Part shown: positions 1 through 13,614 of the stretch, piece by piece | Position numbering within the stretch: the first letter of the stretch is position 1 | Layout of the letters: each line of letters starts with the position of its first letter | Assembly: GCF_013373865.1 (NCBI RefSeq) | Contig: NC_050467.1 | Span: 24,450,996-24,514,995 of the forward strand | DNA: 64,000 nucleotides | Source: Monomorium pharaonis | Taxonomy: Eukaryota; Arthropoda; Insecta; Hymenoptera; Formicidae | Reading direction: 5' to 3' | The notes under the pieces: model-generated | The model's database searches: none | What the model was told of the DNA's origin: nothing | The model's input: only the letters and a program-made list of their open reading frames with translations | Made by a program: the position numbers and the translations under genes

Positions 1-3000
1 CTTGTAAGAGTAATCTAAATTGAAACGTCAGAATTATTTTTCTTTCCTCTATGAATTTATTTTAGAGAGAAGGATTGTTATTATTCGAGTTTGCTTATTG
101 TTTCTGGGATTTGCTAGTTTACTTTGCGTTTGTTCGCGTGAGCGTGTATTGCTTTCAAAAAATTCACACTTGATTGACCAGTCGATATCGGCCAATCTTG
201 ATGAACTATGCGATCCACTGTGATGATTAATACTGGTGTGTGCGCGATTCGAATCAGCCGTTTATAACGTTTCGGATCTCGCAACGTTGCGGAAACGCGC
301 GGCATATTGTTTCGTCGTGCACGTAGATGAGAATCAACCAGTTTAACCCTCAATTACTACGGTTAAATTTGAGTAACCGTGATGAGGTCGTATTGCGACC
401 CTAATAATAAATTACGGCATTTGGAAAGCAATTTTGATTTTTATTAACACTTCTTACGGAGAGAACATTATATCTTTACGATTTAATTATTAAAAAAGGG
501 GGTAAATAACGAGCTCTAATTATTCGAGCGCTCCGATAATAATTTTTATGAAATATCTCTAAGTAGTTTGACCTCGTTAGAGTACTCGAAAGCCGGTACG
601 TCTATATACCTATATCGTAGCGGCTTTTCAAGGTGGATATTTCATACACCGCAATTTATCATCGCCTCATGTTGTAGAGCATTAAAGTCTAATAGATAGA
701 TAGAAAATAAAGACAGAAAGATAAAAAGATGGATGTAATAATCCATAAAATAGCAGAGCGGATCTCATGGACAATTTCATCCTTCATTGACGTTATCTAA
801 TGAAAAGTATCGCAATATTGCAAGAGCCAGGAGCCTTTGTCTTCTGGATTAATTATCGAATACTGTCTATAATGGAATTACGTGTTAATAATATTAAGTA
901 CGCGCAAAAGTCCTGGCGATTTATTTGAGAGGCCACTTTCAAGTACTGCACCGATCCCATTTTGTCATTGCATCATGAGAACTTTTTTGCACACATCTAA
1001 TATTTTAACTTTCTTTTAGTTTTCATTAAGGATTTTTAATATCGGCTTTTCGAGTATTTAAATTACGTGTCTAATTTTACGGATCAAAACTGGTCTCGAA
1101 CATTCTTATCGTGCGCAAGTGCGTCACGTTCTATCTCATGTTTTTTCATTATCAGTCAGTCGTTCCGATAATATACGCGTCCAGAATAAGTGCACTCGCA
1201 TGTTTTCTCTTCCGACTCTTCCGACGCACTGATTAGCGTGTGTTCGGGTGTCATTGTTCATTGCCAAATAAGAGGTAGGTAGCTTGATAAAAACAAAATA
1301 AAAAAGAAAACAGTTTAGAAAGTCTCCGGTGAGACACGGTTCTCGTCATTCAGTACGTACAGTATCATTCGTAATCATTGCGCAACCACCGTTGGGGATT
1401 GGTGCTAGCCAGGCTTTATACTTCACCAAGTGGAACGCCGATAGGAAAAGAACCGAAGAACAGTGCTATTAAGCTAGAAATCAAGTTGCTTTTACGTCAC
1501 TGAATATATTGTGATCAAATTCTGACAAAATCTATAAATTCTGAGTAATATTTCATAATAATTTTATATTAAATAAAACTAAAAGAGCGTTACATTTTTA
1601 CATAAATAAGACTTCATGTAAAGGAGATTTTAATCGTGATTTATCACTTATTTTATCTTTTATAAAGTTCTTTTTAGATTTTATATACGCTATGTACGTT
1701 ACATTTGGAATTATTTATAGATTAAAACACAGATAAAAAATTCTATCCGGACATGAATTCGAGCGCGATTTGAAAGCACGTGTTAGTTTTTTCCTCTGTC
1801 TCCGTTTTCCGATTGACCGCGACTTCGTTGTCGTCATCATTCACTGCCGGTATAAAAAAGAATTTATGTAATTCATATACGGGCCGCGCTTTTGACACGC
1901 TTCATTCTGTGGCGTAATCGCGCGAACGAACGCGTGGTGAAGCAATTATCGTGTGCTATTAGTGAAAACGGCCCACGGCTAAATTCTTGACATACTTAGG
2001 TCGTGTGGCGCCTCTAATGTCGAGGGATGAAGGGACGACGGGTGTTATCTAGCCCGTAAACGATTTCTTGTGGCACGCGACTGAAAAAAAAAAACGATAT
2101 CTTTATCTCTTTACCGATGATTGCTTTCATCACAAACCGAAAGATCGACGGTCTGTTTGCGATTTTTTTCTCTATTTTCTATTCAAGATTTTTAACTATT
2201 AACGCCCATAACAGAAATATAAAGTTATTAAAATTTAAAACTTGTATAATAATATAAATTATTTTTAATTGTGATACAGCAAAATTGTGTATTTTGCAAT
2301 ATTCACTTTTTACGCGAATACTTTTTTTATCTGTGCGTACGCGGAGAAAATTTTGTATAAAAATTATTATGCTATGGACCATAAGAAAAAATTTCAGAGA
2401 ATTATACCGTAAGTAGTGTAAATACTACGGTAATTTGATGATAAACATAGTAAAAATTTTTATAATTTCTTCATTGGTCTACGTTTACTGCTTACCATAG
2501 TAATTTTTACTATAAAATTTTTTTCGTATAGAATATTTAGAATTATGTATACATGAAATATAACAATGTCGAACAAATAAGGAGAACACATCGATAAAAT
2601 GTAAAACAAATATTTGATTTTACCATCTTATATCTTATTTTCCACAATGTGGAAAAATTCGTGTCTCAAATGATCACTTCTCTTTCTTCTTTTTTAGTAA
2701 TGCAAGAGTTTAATTACGTTGCGACTTATCATAACGAATCAAAGATGGTTGAAAAAGTGTCACGCGAATGAATAAGTAAAAGTTTACTATCGATACTGCC
2801 TGGATGAATTATTAATGTCCAATCGATACCGGCAGTACTAGCCTATTTGGCTGTTGTTGACGATGCGCGCGCGTGTGTATGTGTGTGACGCGAGCGTGAA
2901 TATCGGGTTGTTACAAAGACTTCTCCATATTCATATGGAGAAGCGAAAGTGGAGCGCTTTTTTGTCGCGCCTACGACGGCGATGGACATCATAAATCGCG

Positions 3001-4088
3001 ATCGTGCGCAACGGCGCGGGCAGGTTGCAGGTGCTGGATGCAGCGATTGGCGTTCGCCGTCTGATCACAAGTGCACATTTTCATCCGATTAAGCACGCAG
3101 CGTCGTTAAGCAGCGATCGTTCGATTTGTTCGCTCGATAAGTGTTCTTAATTTAATAATCGTGCTTTCGTCGTGTTTGATTATACAGTCGGCAAAAATAT
3201 ATTGATTAAAAAAGATCAAGGAAAATTTAAAAAGATGATATAAAGGAAGATCGTCAATATTAACCGCTTTGTTTTTTTAATTTCTTAAATAGAAACGAAA
3301 AATAAAACTTTAAAAATATAAATATACATTAAAAAGTGTTTTTATCAGGTAATATAGTAATTTGTATCATATTGTCTTCACTTTTTAAATAATTTGTTCG
3401 TAAGCATACACAGTATAAATGAAGTTTCTACAAACATATAAAATGATTTAATAGTGTTAATAATATAATATTCAGTATTGTTTGAAATATATATAACTTT
3501 TGCAAAAGAAAATCACGTAAATTTTATTCTCGTTTTTGAAAAATTTGTTTTTATTATAGATATTTTATTTAGAAAAAAGCCATAAATTTATTTACTTTTA
3601 TAATTATCTAAGCAGATTACATTTTTATTAGTATGAATAAAGTGCAATGTTTTTTTAAAAGGAGATTCTTTAGATAGATCTATGCCGATATGATGATTTT
3701 TCGATCAAAAAAGAAAAGAATGTATTTAAAAAATGATTCGAGAAATCTGCAATTATAGCTAGCTAATTTACGAAAATTACTTTTATTCATTCATTTAAAT
3801 TCAGAAGGAAAACTCAGAAGAGAGGAAAAAGTTGATTCAATTATTCAAATTTTGCGATATCCGCTTGAAATTCTAAACTGTAATCGTTATATTGCCGCGA
3901 GATTAATCTACGAAAATCGCCGCGAAAGCGAATTTTAAACTGAAACTGAACGAGTCAGTTGAAGAGTTGTTCGGAAATTGGATTCCGAAATAGTTACACC
4001 CTGGCTGGGCTCGGAACTTGAAGTAATTTATTTTGTTTCATGAATCTCCCTTTACGTTTACATAGAACGTGGACGTGTGTAGTACACA

Positions 4089-4283
4089 ATGTTTAGTGTG
4101 TGTCGAGGGGATGTATATCGTATCATTTTATACGTCGTGTCATTTTTATTTGTTGTCGTGCACTTAGGCGCAAAAACGGGTCTAGACATTGGTGCAATAT
4201 TTATTATCACACTTGTAATCGCTTGCGTATACGCGGAATACGCGGACTATCTTCCAGAAAAGTTCGCTCGTACCGTCGCCTGA
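4089..4283 (+). CDS. Small hydrophobic ORF, 64 codons, doubtful gene
   Basis: The ORF starts with ATG after ACACA, a fair insect start context, and ends with TGA. The predicted peptide has a short polar N-terminus (MFSVCRGDVYR), a hydrophobic segment at about residues 12-28, a polar loop with LGAKTGLD, a second hydrophobic segment at about 34-50, and an acidic then basic tail (YAEYADYLPEKFARTVA). That is the layout of a two-pass small membrane protein. I do not recognise a family, and an ORF of this size can arise by chance. There is no splice or homology support. It lies in otherwise empty sequence, 0.9 kb before the CpG-rich island. Confidence 0.15.
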   Translation: MFSVCRGDVYRIILYVVSFLFVVVHLGAKTGLDIGAIFIITLVIACVYAEYADYLPEKFARTVA

Positions 4284-4808
4284 AATCTACCGAGAAACTC
4301 CAAGAAAGATCTTGATTTCTTCCGGACATTCCAAGCGCTCTGTTTGTCTCGCATACATTCCCCGCTTCGCATTTCTTGCATATCGCTCGAGGTTGTTTAC
4401 TGACTGTTATTAGAACAGCCTGTCAGTTTTAGCCTCTCTGATAAATATAACAATAATTAATATATATTTCGATGTTATTATTACTTTATTATATACAGGA
4501 TTTGTCAATCGCTATTGAGAAAAACGCGGAAATTTGGACTTTTTTTTTACTCTTGAAAATCATCTTTTATAGTTTCGGATTTTTTTTTCATTTTTCATGC
4601 TTTTGACAATTTTTTAGAAGTTTACTTTTATTATTAAATTTAATTTTTATTCTTTTCTGACAAAAATTTTTATTTGCTGAAATTTAATAATTAAAAGTAC
4701 TCTAGTAGCTTTTCTTTGTAACACGGTTAGGAACATTAAAAGATATAACAAAAAAATGTATTCCTCAAGGCATGACAAAATTTTTTATCTCTCCGAAATT
4801 TTAAGTCT

Positions 4809-4949
4809 AAGGGTCGGTTGTTCCAACTTCTTGGTAAACTTACCTATCAGGTAAGCACGTATCTATCTTCATTTTTTCCAAATGAATAAAGACAGGCACA
4901 TATTTATCTGATAGATAAGTTTATCAAAAAGTTAGGAACAATCAGCCTT
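4809..4949. mobile_element. Foldback MITE with about 45-nt inverted arms
   Basis: The left arm begins AAGGGTCGGTTGTTCC and continues AACTTCTTGGTAAACTTACC. The reverse complement of the right end reads TAAGGCTGATTGTTCC and continues AACTTTTTGATAAACTTATC, with one extra T between the two blocks. The arms match over about 45 nt with scattered substitutions and enclose about 45 nt of unrelated sequence. No coding capacity. A TTAA- or TAA-like duplication at the edges is possible but not clear. The shape is that of a non-autonomous DNA transposon. Confidence 0.7.
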
Positions 4950-5401
4950 AAGGATTTCAGGAAATTCTTTCACAATATGCGAAACATTCTTTGATAATTA
5001 TTTAACTTAGTTTTAGAATTATTCCTACAATTAATAAAATTATTATTAATATTCATGATTACTAAACGTTCCGTCGCGTGAAGCTTATGATACAAGTTTT
5101 GTACGATAATTCTGCTCGGGAAACGCGAGGTTATACAAGTCACATTATTTCGCGATGTTCCTGTCCGCGCGCGCGCGCGTTTTGAAAATCGCGCGTCAGC
5201 CGGCGGCGAGCAATGGCGGCCGCGTCGGCGGCGGTCGATACGAGGACGAGTCTAGGGACTCTACCACGCCCAATCGCGGTCGTCCGCGCCGCGCGCCGTC
5301 TCACTCTCGTACGCGCGTACCGGCGAGGGCAGACGTGCCGTGTGTCCTTCTCCGCGCCGGCTCCCGTTTCCTCCACCACTCCAGCCTCTCGTGCCTCGCG
5401 C

Positions 5402-5404
<3 letters not shown>

Positions 5405-5432
<28 letters not shown>

Positions 5433-5438
5433 TCGTCG
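5405..5438. repeat. (CCG)n microsatellite
   Basis: About ten consecutive GCC/CCG units ending in CGTCGTCG, inside the CpG-rich island. Confidence 0.9.
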
Positions 5439-5966
5439 CACACGCCAGTCAGTCGGTTTTTGTCCATCGCACGAGGTGCGTCGTGCGCGGCGACCTAACG
5501 CCGCCAACGAGGGAGCGACTGAACGGGCTTCACGCGACACACGCACAGTGAGACGGAATCGCTCTCATCAAGCGGACGTACGCACGCACGCACGCTCGCT
5601 CGCTCCGGTGTCCGGTGTCTCGTGTGCCGCGACGACGTCCCGCGTCATACCGACGAGCACGCGTTCCCGAAGGCAGGCGCGTTTCTCGCTCTATCTCTTT
5701 CTACCGAGGGAAGGAGGGGAAAGAAGAGGCGCACCTCGTGGGCCCGTGCGGCGGATCGTGGCCGCGAGACCGGAGGCGCGCGGTCGGTCGCCATTGTGCT
5801 TTCCTCTTGTCGCCGATATATACGACCGCGCGTTGTCTGTCAGCCCGAGTGCTCAGTGCCGACTTATACCGGGTGAACCCGGAGCGAGAGGGAGGTGTAC
5901 GCGTGCCGCAGCTCGCCGCCGGCTAGCGCACCGTCGAAGTGCCACCCGCTCTGCTTGTCGCCGCCT

Positions 5967-5992
5967 GCCGCCGTCGTCGTCGTCGTCATCGT
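5967..5992. repeat. (CGT)n tract
   Basis: GCCGCCGTCGTCGTCGTCGTC followed by degenerate ATC/GTT units running towards the candidate donor at 6033. Confidence 0.8.
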
Positions 5993-6057
5993 TATCATCA
6001 ACATTATCAGCAGCATCATCATCGTCGCCAGAGGTAAGCGAGACAGACAAAGACGGA

Positions 6058-6088
6058 CCGTCGTCGTCGTCGTCGTCGTCGCCGCCGC
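6058..6088. repeat. (CGT)n tract
   Basis: Second CGT/TCG run, about nine units, immediately 3' of the candidate donor site at 6033. Confidence 0.85.
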
Positions 6089-8864
6089 GTTTCTCGCGAG
6101 GCAGAGCGGAGCGGAGCGGAGCGCGATGCGAGACTCTGTCGGTAACGACGTCTCCTCTCTCTCTCTCTCCTCTTTCTCTTCCTCCCTGCCTCCCCCGCGC
6201 GACATCTTCGCTTCTTTCTCCTTTCGTGCGGATGATGACACGCTCCATTCCGATCACACGGGTCACGCTTTTACCCCCTTTCCCCTCCCCCGCTTGACTC
6301 CGAATGAAGCTCTGGCTCCAGGTGCCTCTTCTCGATCGTCCCCCTTGTGAGAGTCAGCGTGACAGGATCCCCGGAGCCGGCGTCTCGAGGTGAGGCGCCT
6401 GGGCGAGGAGGAGGGGCGGGGGGAGGAAGGGGGTGGGCTGAGAACGAGAGCTCTCATGTTTCGATCTCACGAGGGCTCCCGCGTTTCCCGCGACGTACGC
6501 ACGCACGCACGGAGACACGACCCCCTTCAAGTTCACGGCTGTCGCGGACAGGTGCTTGTCTCGATTGCCTCGAGGAGCGCCGAGAGACGCGTGTTGATCC
6601 TTCGGACACCGACGAGATTCCCTCCAGTTTCTATTGTTGTCCCACGGCACGAAACTGCGCGAACTTGAATATTATATTTATTATCAAATACGCGGATACA
6701 GGAGACCTTTGGTTGTAAATCGTACCAGCACTTGTATCTCATGTAAATAAAACGTTATTTATATACGAAGGGATTATCTTATTATTGAAAACGATTGTAG
6801 AATCTTCGGTTTTAAAAGTTATAATTCTTAATGTAATATTTGTTATGTTATGAAATTAATAATTAGGGTTGAACGTATTAACTCAACAAGTGATTAAAAA
6901 AATAGCACTGTTTCTTAAAAATGTAACTCTTAATGTAACGTTTAGCATTGTAATATTTAATTTGCATCATTGATTGTTTAATCAGTTTCGTTATAATTCA
7001 CATTTTTTATTAATAGCGCGCCTGTTGTAATTCCGAAAATACATAAGTCAAGATGCTCGTAAATAAAGGAATTCGTCAAGTATCCCGTTCATTTCTACAT
7101 TACAACTGCAACAACAGCTCACGTAGCAATTCTATCTATTACGGTTTCCATTGTAGCAAATACTAAATTGTCCGAGAATTTCATGCAAACGTTAAACAGC
7201 GATTTGACGACTAAAGTGCGAAAGTGATTCATCGAAATTGACATTTTTATTATCTCAATCGTTTTCATGGAACATTACATTGCAAAGTTCCAGACCACTT
7301 GAATCTCGTAGTCTCTCTGATCCTTGATTCTCTGAACTTCTCTTTCAGCCTCAAGTTTTTCCTTTAATGAAAATATCGAGGGAAATCTTTTTATCCTCTC
7401 AATAGTTAACATATTTATAAGCTAAATTTTACTTGTGCGAAGTTTATCCGAAGTTAATCGAAAAATGTTCTTCCCCGTTTATTTCTTAGACGAGGTTAAT
7501 TCGTTAGAAAAGTCTCTGGATCCCAGTTGTTGATTGCTTTCAATCGTTAACTTCTAGATCTCTCGTTACTTCGGGGAAAAACCCGCGCGCTTCCGAGTCG
7601 ATTGTAGATTCTTTTGCAGCTCCTGCGACGGGGACACGTGCTCGATAAACACTCGTCCCGCCTGGAAGTTGAACTTTTCAGGTTTAAAGGGGTTTAGAGT
7701 ACGCTCGCGCGCGCTTCTTCTTCTATTTGCCGCCGACGGGGGCAAATAGGAGGCTTATTAAATCGCCGTCCTTGTCGTCGTTAGATGCGATTGCTCCGAG
7801 TGTTTGCTCCGCAAAGAGAGAATCCGGTCGGGCCTTTGGAGTGCGTCGGGTATTTTCGTCGGAGGGGAGCTGATAGGTTTATTATTTAGATGCGCGATTA
7901 ATCTCTCCATTTCGCATCCGTTTGTCTGCTTGTCCGTCCGAGCGCAAATTCGCATAAAAGTGCGAATAAAAAATAACGCATTAAGGCGCAATTTACGTGG
8001 AGGCGCGCCGGATATTCGACGCGCTCGGGCTTTCAAATATTTATAGAGTTCATGCAAGATGTATGCGACTCGCCATAAATTTACACAAGATGCAAATCGA
8101 GATATTTAAAGTAGCATTAAGAAATGATGTAACTGTCGGTAAATTTGTTTTTTTTTTTCTTTCCCTTTAAAACGTAGCATCGAACGGAAAAAAGATATAC
8201 GTGACCGTGCATCTCGGAGGAATATCTGGCGCGAGTTTTCTGTCCTCGGCTCCCCCTCGGATCCCTTTTGCTTTTTGCCGCGCGGTTGAGCGTCAAACGG
8301 GGGCGATGATATTATTTTTCGTCGATTCGACGCGCGACAAACGTGACGCCGTCAATGCGAGACGGCGAGGCGGGCAGGAACACTTGGCAATAAATCGCGG
8401 CGTCCGATTAACGCGAAAATTCGGCTTTTGTCCGGCAAGTAGAGAGGAACAAACAGAGAGAGAAAGAGAGAACGAGACACTCAGGGGGTCGTCGAACGAG
8501 GCATCCCGGATGGCAGGTATATAGCGTGCAATGCGCTATATGCGGCCCGTTGACGTAACCAGCGCATGACACGCCGGTGGCAGTGGAACTTGCAATATTC
8601 ATTTACATCCCAAAGTCTGGCCGGCGAGTCATAGCACGGTAAAGCAGCGTACCCGCGTCTTTCCGCGCGCGCACCAGCACGTGCCGCGGCTGGCCGGTGG
8701 CGGTTGCCGGTCCGCCCGAAGTGCTTACTCTCCAACTGCAAACGTTAACACGTCGTCGGATCGTGATGAATAAATATGAAGTAAATCCCGCTCTCGAGCC
8801 CACTTCAAACGGTATGTAATACGTGATATTCCGACTCTCCTTGTGCAACGCGCGCGTGCGCGAT

Positions 8865-8886
8865 AGAGAGAGAGAGAGAGAGAGAG
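8865..8886. repeat. (GA)n microsatellite
   Basis: Eleven uninterrupted AG units. Confidence 0.9.
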
Positions 8887-11800
8887 GTAGGAAATTTGTT
8901 TGCCGAATTGAGATCATATCTACGCTGGATCGCCTTTTTTTCTCTCCTCCGAATGAAAAGTGCGGTAAAGTGATAGGTTTAATAAGCATAATTCAAAGTA
9001 TTTACGGCTCCAATTATGTCTGTACTTTATACGCGTGCTTGCCCCTCGTAACAGACGTCTTTCGCCTTATTAATTAATGCCGTTAAATGTAAAGTGGCTG
9101 TAAAGCAACTGGACTTTGTGTTCGCACTCTTTTATTCGTGCTCGAAGAGAGGAGAAGGCGATCTCAAACCGTTACTCCGTTATTCCGATCGTTTGTCTCG
9201 TATATCCCGACGGCGGATATTACGTACTTATATGTAAGTTCGGTGTCACGCGGACCGCAAACCGTTGAACCGCAATCCATGGGCAGACACAGCGATAGAT
9301 GAACCACGAGACGAGGAAAACGTTCCTTCCACCGGATCGTCGCGTAAATTGCCGTCCAGTATTTTACAACCGCCGCTAAAACCGTCGTCATGATATACGG
9401 TAATATACCAGTCGGAGTGAAGTCATCCTAATGAAGATCGCGTCTGACGGTGGCGGATTGCAAATTACGGCCTGGAATCTGAGATTGAGGCACGGAATTC
9501 GAAACTTCCGCGTGATATGACGCGCAATCGAAATTGAACGCAGCCGCGGAATATCGTGTGAAATCGGATACTCCTTTCTAGGTATCGCTAACTAACTAAT
9601 ATCAAAGGTAAAATATCGATGTCACAGAGATATCCGTTACTGTGCCCCCAATATCTGTATCTCGATATTCGGCCGAGTATCCCTGAATGTTCCTATTAAC
9701 GTGACTGGCGTGGGCGGACTTTTCAGAATTTTTGATTAGAAATAATCACGAAGTACGATAATAAAACATCTCCAGAGGAAACTTTCTCGGATCAAATTAG
9801 AATCCAGCCTTAGATTTCCCAAAAAGATTATAGATTCCAGTTGGGAAACTTATGAAGATTCATATCGGGGAAGTGTAATGTTTTGTAAACTTGACCCTAA
9901 TTGGGAAATCTGAATATACCCCATTAGTTCTTCTTCTCGATGTTTTCGGTTTTTATTTTATACTGTAATTAAGCGAAGTATGGAAACACTTTAAATATTT
10001 ATACTTTACGAGTATTAATATTCAAGAGATTCACTTATTTGGACATTCTAAATGTAATCAATTTCATAATGTACATAAAAAATTTTTAAGCTGCGATTAA
10101 TTTTATTTTGCGTAATGCATTCCCGACGGTATTTTCTAGACGAGGAGATGTAAATTGAACTTGGCGTGCCAGGAAACAAAGGGATTGCTATTTAATTATG
10201 CTCCTCTCGCGTATAACGATAGCGAAACACAATACGCTCCACTCGGTCGACCGTTGTCGCTCGCATCGGAGCGTGCAACTTTCGTCTAGCTTAAACTAAT
10301 TTCGCAAACGTTGTATACGTCGAGCATTTGTCAGCCGAAAATAAAGCAAGCTCTGCATCCTGCGTAATAGTAGCGCATCCACTCAAAGCTACTTTATTAT
10401 TATATCCAGACACTTTCTGTATAACAAAGCTGCAACTAATATTCATTAAGTCGTTTGATTTGCTCTGTTAGAGAGAAGATATCCTTCAATTTTTAAATAT
10501 ACTTTTGTCGCAATAATAACGATATTATTATTATATCAGTAATATCACACAAAAGGAAAAATTGCAGATTGATTAATATACGTAATTTTTACTTTTTCAT
10601 TTTATTGAATTCAATGTTCGATATAACAAAAATGGGATTTCTCATTCAAATATATCGACGGTATATTTCAACGGTGGAAAAGAAAACGAATTGTTGATCT
10701 TCTCTGTTCCAAAAATATTTTCTAATACGTTATATTATTAAATTTATATATGTGCAAAGAAAATGAAAATTGCGGTGAAATAAGGAACGAGTTTGAACAA
10801 ATGTAAGTTCTTTTTTTAATGAAACCGGAGCGCACTTGTGCTCGAAAGTTTGACTACTCTTTCATATGTGAGTAAGATTAATGTTGCGAGATGTTACAGC
10901 GCGGCTGAAAGCGCTGAGCAATTTCCCTTTCTTTTTTCACCCGCACGTGTGTGTACGATTGTAGTTTCTCCCGCGGATAAATTTCAAGAAACCCGCGAGC
11001 CAATCTATCTTGCTGAAAGCCCCGCTAAAAATTCCAGAGAAAAACTCATCTCCCGCGCGCTGCGTTGCAAATTACTCCGGGCCGCCGCCGCCGTCGCCGC
11101 CGCGCCGTTTGAGAAAACGCGACGAGAGAGCGAGCCAAGGTGATCTATAATCCGGAACGTGGAAAAAGGCCGCCCCGGATATTGAAATATCGCGTGGGTT
11201 AAGGGCCGATTGTAAAAAGGGTTTCTCTCTCTCTCTCTGTCGCGCGCTTCAATTTGGCGCTCGCCGATCGTAAACGTTTATTATTATCGTCTTCTGCGGA
11301 GAACGCACGGCGTTCCTTCCTGTCGGCCAATAGCCATTTGCGCTGATACGACGGAATTGGCTTTTCCATCCCCTTCGGACGCGCTTCTCTTTCTCTCCCT
11401 CTTTCTCGCGTACACATACACACGTACACACACACCGTACATCCGCATCGTACATGATATCGTGCACCCGTACACATACAAACACACACGCATATGGTGT
11501 CCAGGCTGTACTTCGTTTGACCTGCGGTCAATTCCGAGAGAATCTTTTCTGATCAAAGATTTCATGAGACGTCGTTTTACCACTTTTAAAATTTTTCCAA
11601 TACCCCTCAGGGGTATCGAACGTTAACTCTTAGCTTTTGATAAATGTATGTCAAGAATGTAAAAAATAAAGTTCGAAAATTGCTGCTTTTTCGATTTAAT
11701 TCCTGTTATACATTCACACACGGGGCAGCTTTTCAATTATATCTCTTTCAAATAAATTTGACGTGAATCACCCGAAAAACTAATACATTCAACTTTCAAA

Positions 11801-13579
11801 AAGACTCTCCGTTGTCGTAACTTACTTAAGACCTTCCCGAAGTCGACGCGGGGGAAAATTCACCCCGAGGAGAAAAAAAAGATAGATAGATAGAGCGCAG
11901 TTGATCCGAGACACCATATATGCTTGAACGCGCCCGCCTATGATATCCCCGTCAGTCACGTATAAACTGCATTACTGATTGACACAATGCGAACGCCTTT
12001 AATGCATATCAACGTCAGCGGCGAGTATTGTTCCGTCGCGTCGTTATTGGCAATTTCTACTTCACCATGCCGCGCAGGCGAAGGGGATCGTGCACGCGAG
12101 AGCGTGGCGATTCGCCTCGTTCTCGGTTTCAGCTCGGAGGATTTCAAAGGCGGACGCGCGCGACTCGTTTCTCCCTCTTTTTTCTTTTCTCCGCTGTTTC
12201 CTCGCGCCTCCTCTTTTTCTTTTTCGTCACGTCAAATCGCACGCGTTCGAAATCACTCTTTATCGCATTCACGGTCATCGCGGCATTCAAATTGATTTAT
12301 CATGCTGATGTACGCGTATATTTCGCGTCGATTTTCATGCAGCGCAGGGAAGCGCTCCGGAATCGCGAATTGGAACATGTTGTATACGCGTTTGCGAAAT
12401 TGGCTTTCTCTCTTTCTCTCTCTTCAGTTAATTCTGACGCAAATTACTGACATTTTTTAATTCGAAGGTATTAAAGAATTGGCTTTACGGAATTCCAAAT
12501 CCTTTTACACAATTAAAGTGCCCACAAAAGTAAAAAGAGCAAAAAAAAAATTTATTAACATTGAAAAATCTTTTAAATAACAAAAAAATTTTTTATTATT
12601 AACATGAAATCGCCTTTTGACTTCTTTCTGCGCGTGTCCTGATTGTGTAAAAGAACTGGAAATTCTGTTAAGCCAACTCAAAGATATTTTCTAATGAAAA
12701 AATGTCGGTAATTTGCTTCCTTTAACGTCGTGATAAAAAATTGCTGAATCTATAATGATCATAAATTTACCGAAGAAGATAGAACCATTAATTGTGCAAG
12801 AGAACCTTCTAAAGAAACGAAGAAAGATACGTATATAGAGAATACTCTGGCTATAGGCGTTCTCTCTCGTTCGACGGGAGGCAAATATTAGCGGCGAAAT
12901 GGAATTACGTTTGAAAGGGCAATTAAACGAAATTGCGCTAAGGATTGGACGGCTGCGAGAGAGGGAATGCGATCGCAATTAATAGCGGGGACACTCTGTT
13001 AGCGTGCTCGGGAATCCAGACACGCTCGACACGTCGTGTCGTCAATTTACAGTCGCGTATCTCGAACACAATGACATGAAAACCGCGTCGTGCATTCCAG
13101 AGCGTGTCGCCGGAACGGTGCATCGCAAATGTCTGACACTCTTCGCCATTCAGGGAAACCTCTTTTCGCACCCAATCAAATTTTCCACGAGAAAAAAGGT
13201 TTCTTCTTGCAAAATGTATTGCCGGAAGGGAAGCGCATCTCGTGTGTCGTCTAATTCTGCAATATAGCGATTTGTAACTTGCAATAATATTTGTGATAAT
13301 ATCGCTTAAAAAATACAAATAATGAAAAATATAAAATGTCAAAGTATATAATATTTTACATTTAAATTTTTTTATTTAATATTTTATACTTTTTCGTACT
13401 TTATAATGAATTTAAATGGATCTAGCACAATAGTATGCATTTATGTAAAATAGAGATGCAGCTAACATATGCCACACAAATACGCTCATATTCCGCGTGA
13501 TGTGTAATATATTACGGATAATAGTCTGCGGTATTATTTGTAATTAACGTTAAAGGGGGATTCACTGGGGTCCAAAAGG

Positions 13580-13614
13580 TCTCTCTCTCTCCCTCTCCCT
13601 CTCTCTCTCTCTCT
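13580..13614. repeat. (CT)n microsatellite
   Basis: Pure and near-pure CT run with two CCCTC interruptions. Confidence 0.9.

Larger units (their letters stand above)
1..5150. other. Left non-coding stretch, no recognised gene
   Basis: Mostly AT-rich sequence with short open frames that show no family I recognise. A TATAAAAAAG-like box lies near 1850 and is followed by CpG-richer sequence to about 2050, but nothing downstream looks like a coding exon, so I do not call a promoter. A short inverted pair around 2448-2515 (a TAGTAAAAATT type arm and its complement) could form a hairpin. The foldback element at 4809-4949 and the small hydrophobic ORF at 4089-4283 are listed separately. The stretch may be intergenic or may belong to the far upstream part of the kinase gene. 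Confidence 0.5.
5150..6500 (+). promoter_or_regulatory. CpG-rich island, candidate promoter and 5' non-coding exon
   Basis: This stretch is much richer in G+C and CpG than its surroundings and carries (CCG)n, (CGT)n and CT-rich tracts. Open frames run through it on both strands only because stop codons are rare in such sequence. Their translations are low-complexity Arg/Ser/Ala/Pro and match nothing. A strong plus-strand donor, AGAG|GTAAGCG, sits at 6033/6034 and another, GAG|GTGAGG, at 6389/6390. A first non-coding exon ending at 6033 and spliced to the kinase exon near 17 kb would fit. The link to the kinase gene is inference; it could also start a transcript of its own. Confidence 0.4.

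Noticed and set aside
5155..6297. A 380-codon plus-strand open frame, with overlapping frames on both strands
   Set aside because: The sequence is CpG-rich with trinucleotide repeats, so stops are rare on every frame. The translation is low-complexity Arg/Ser/Ala/Pro with no recognisable domain. Better read as a promoter or non-coding exon.
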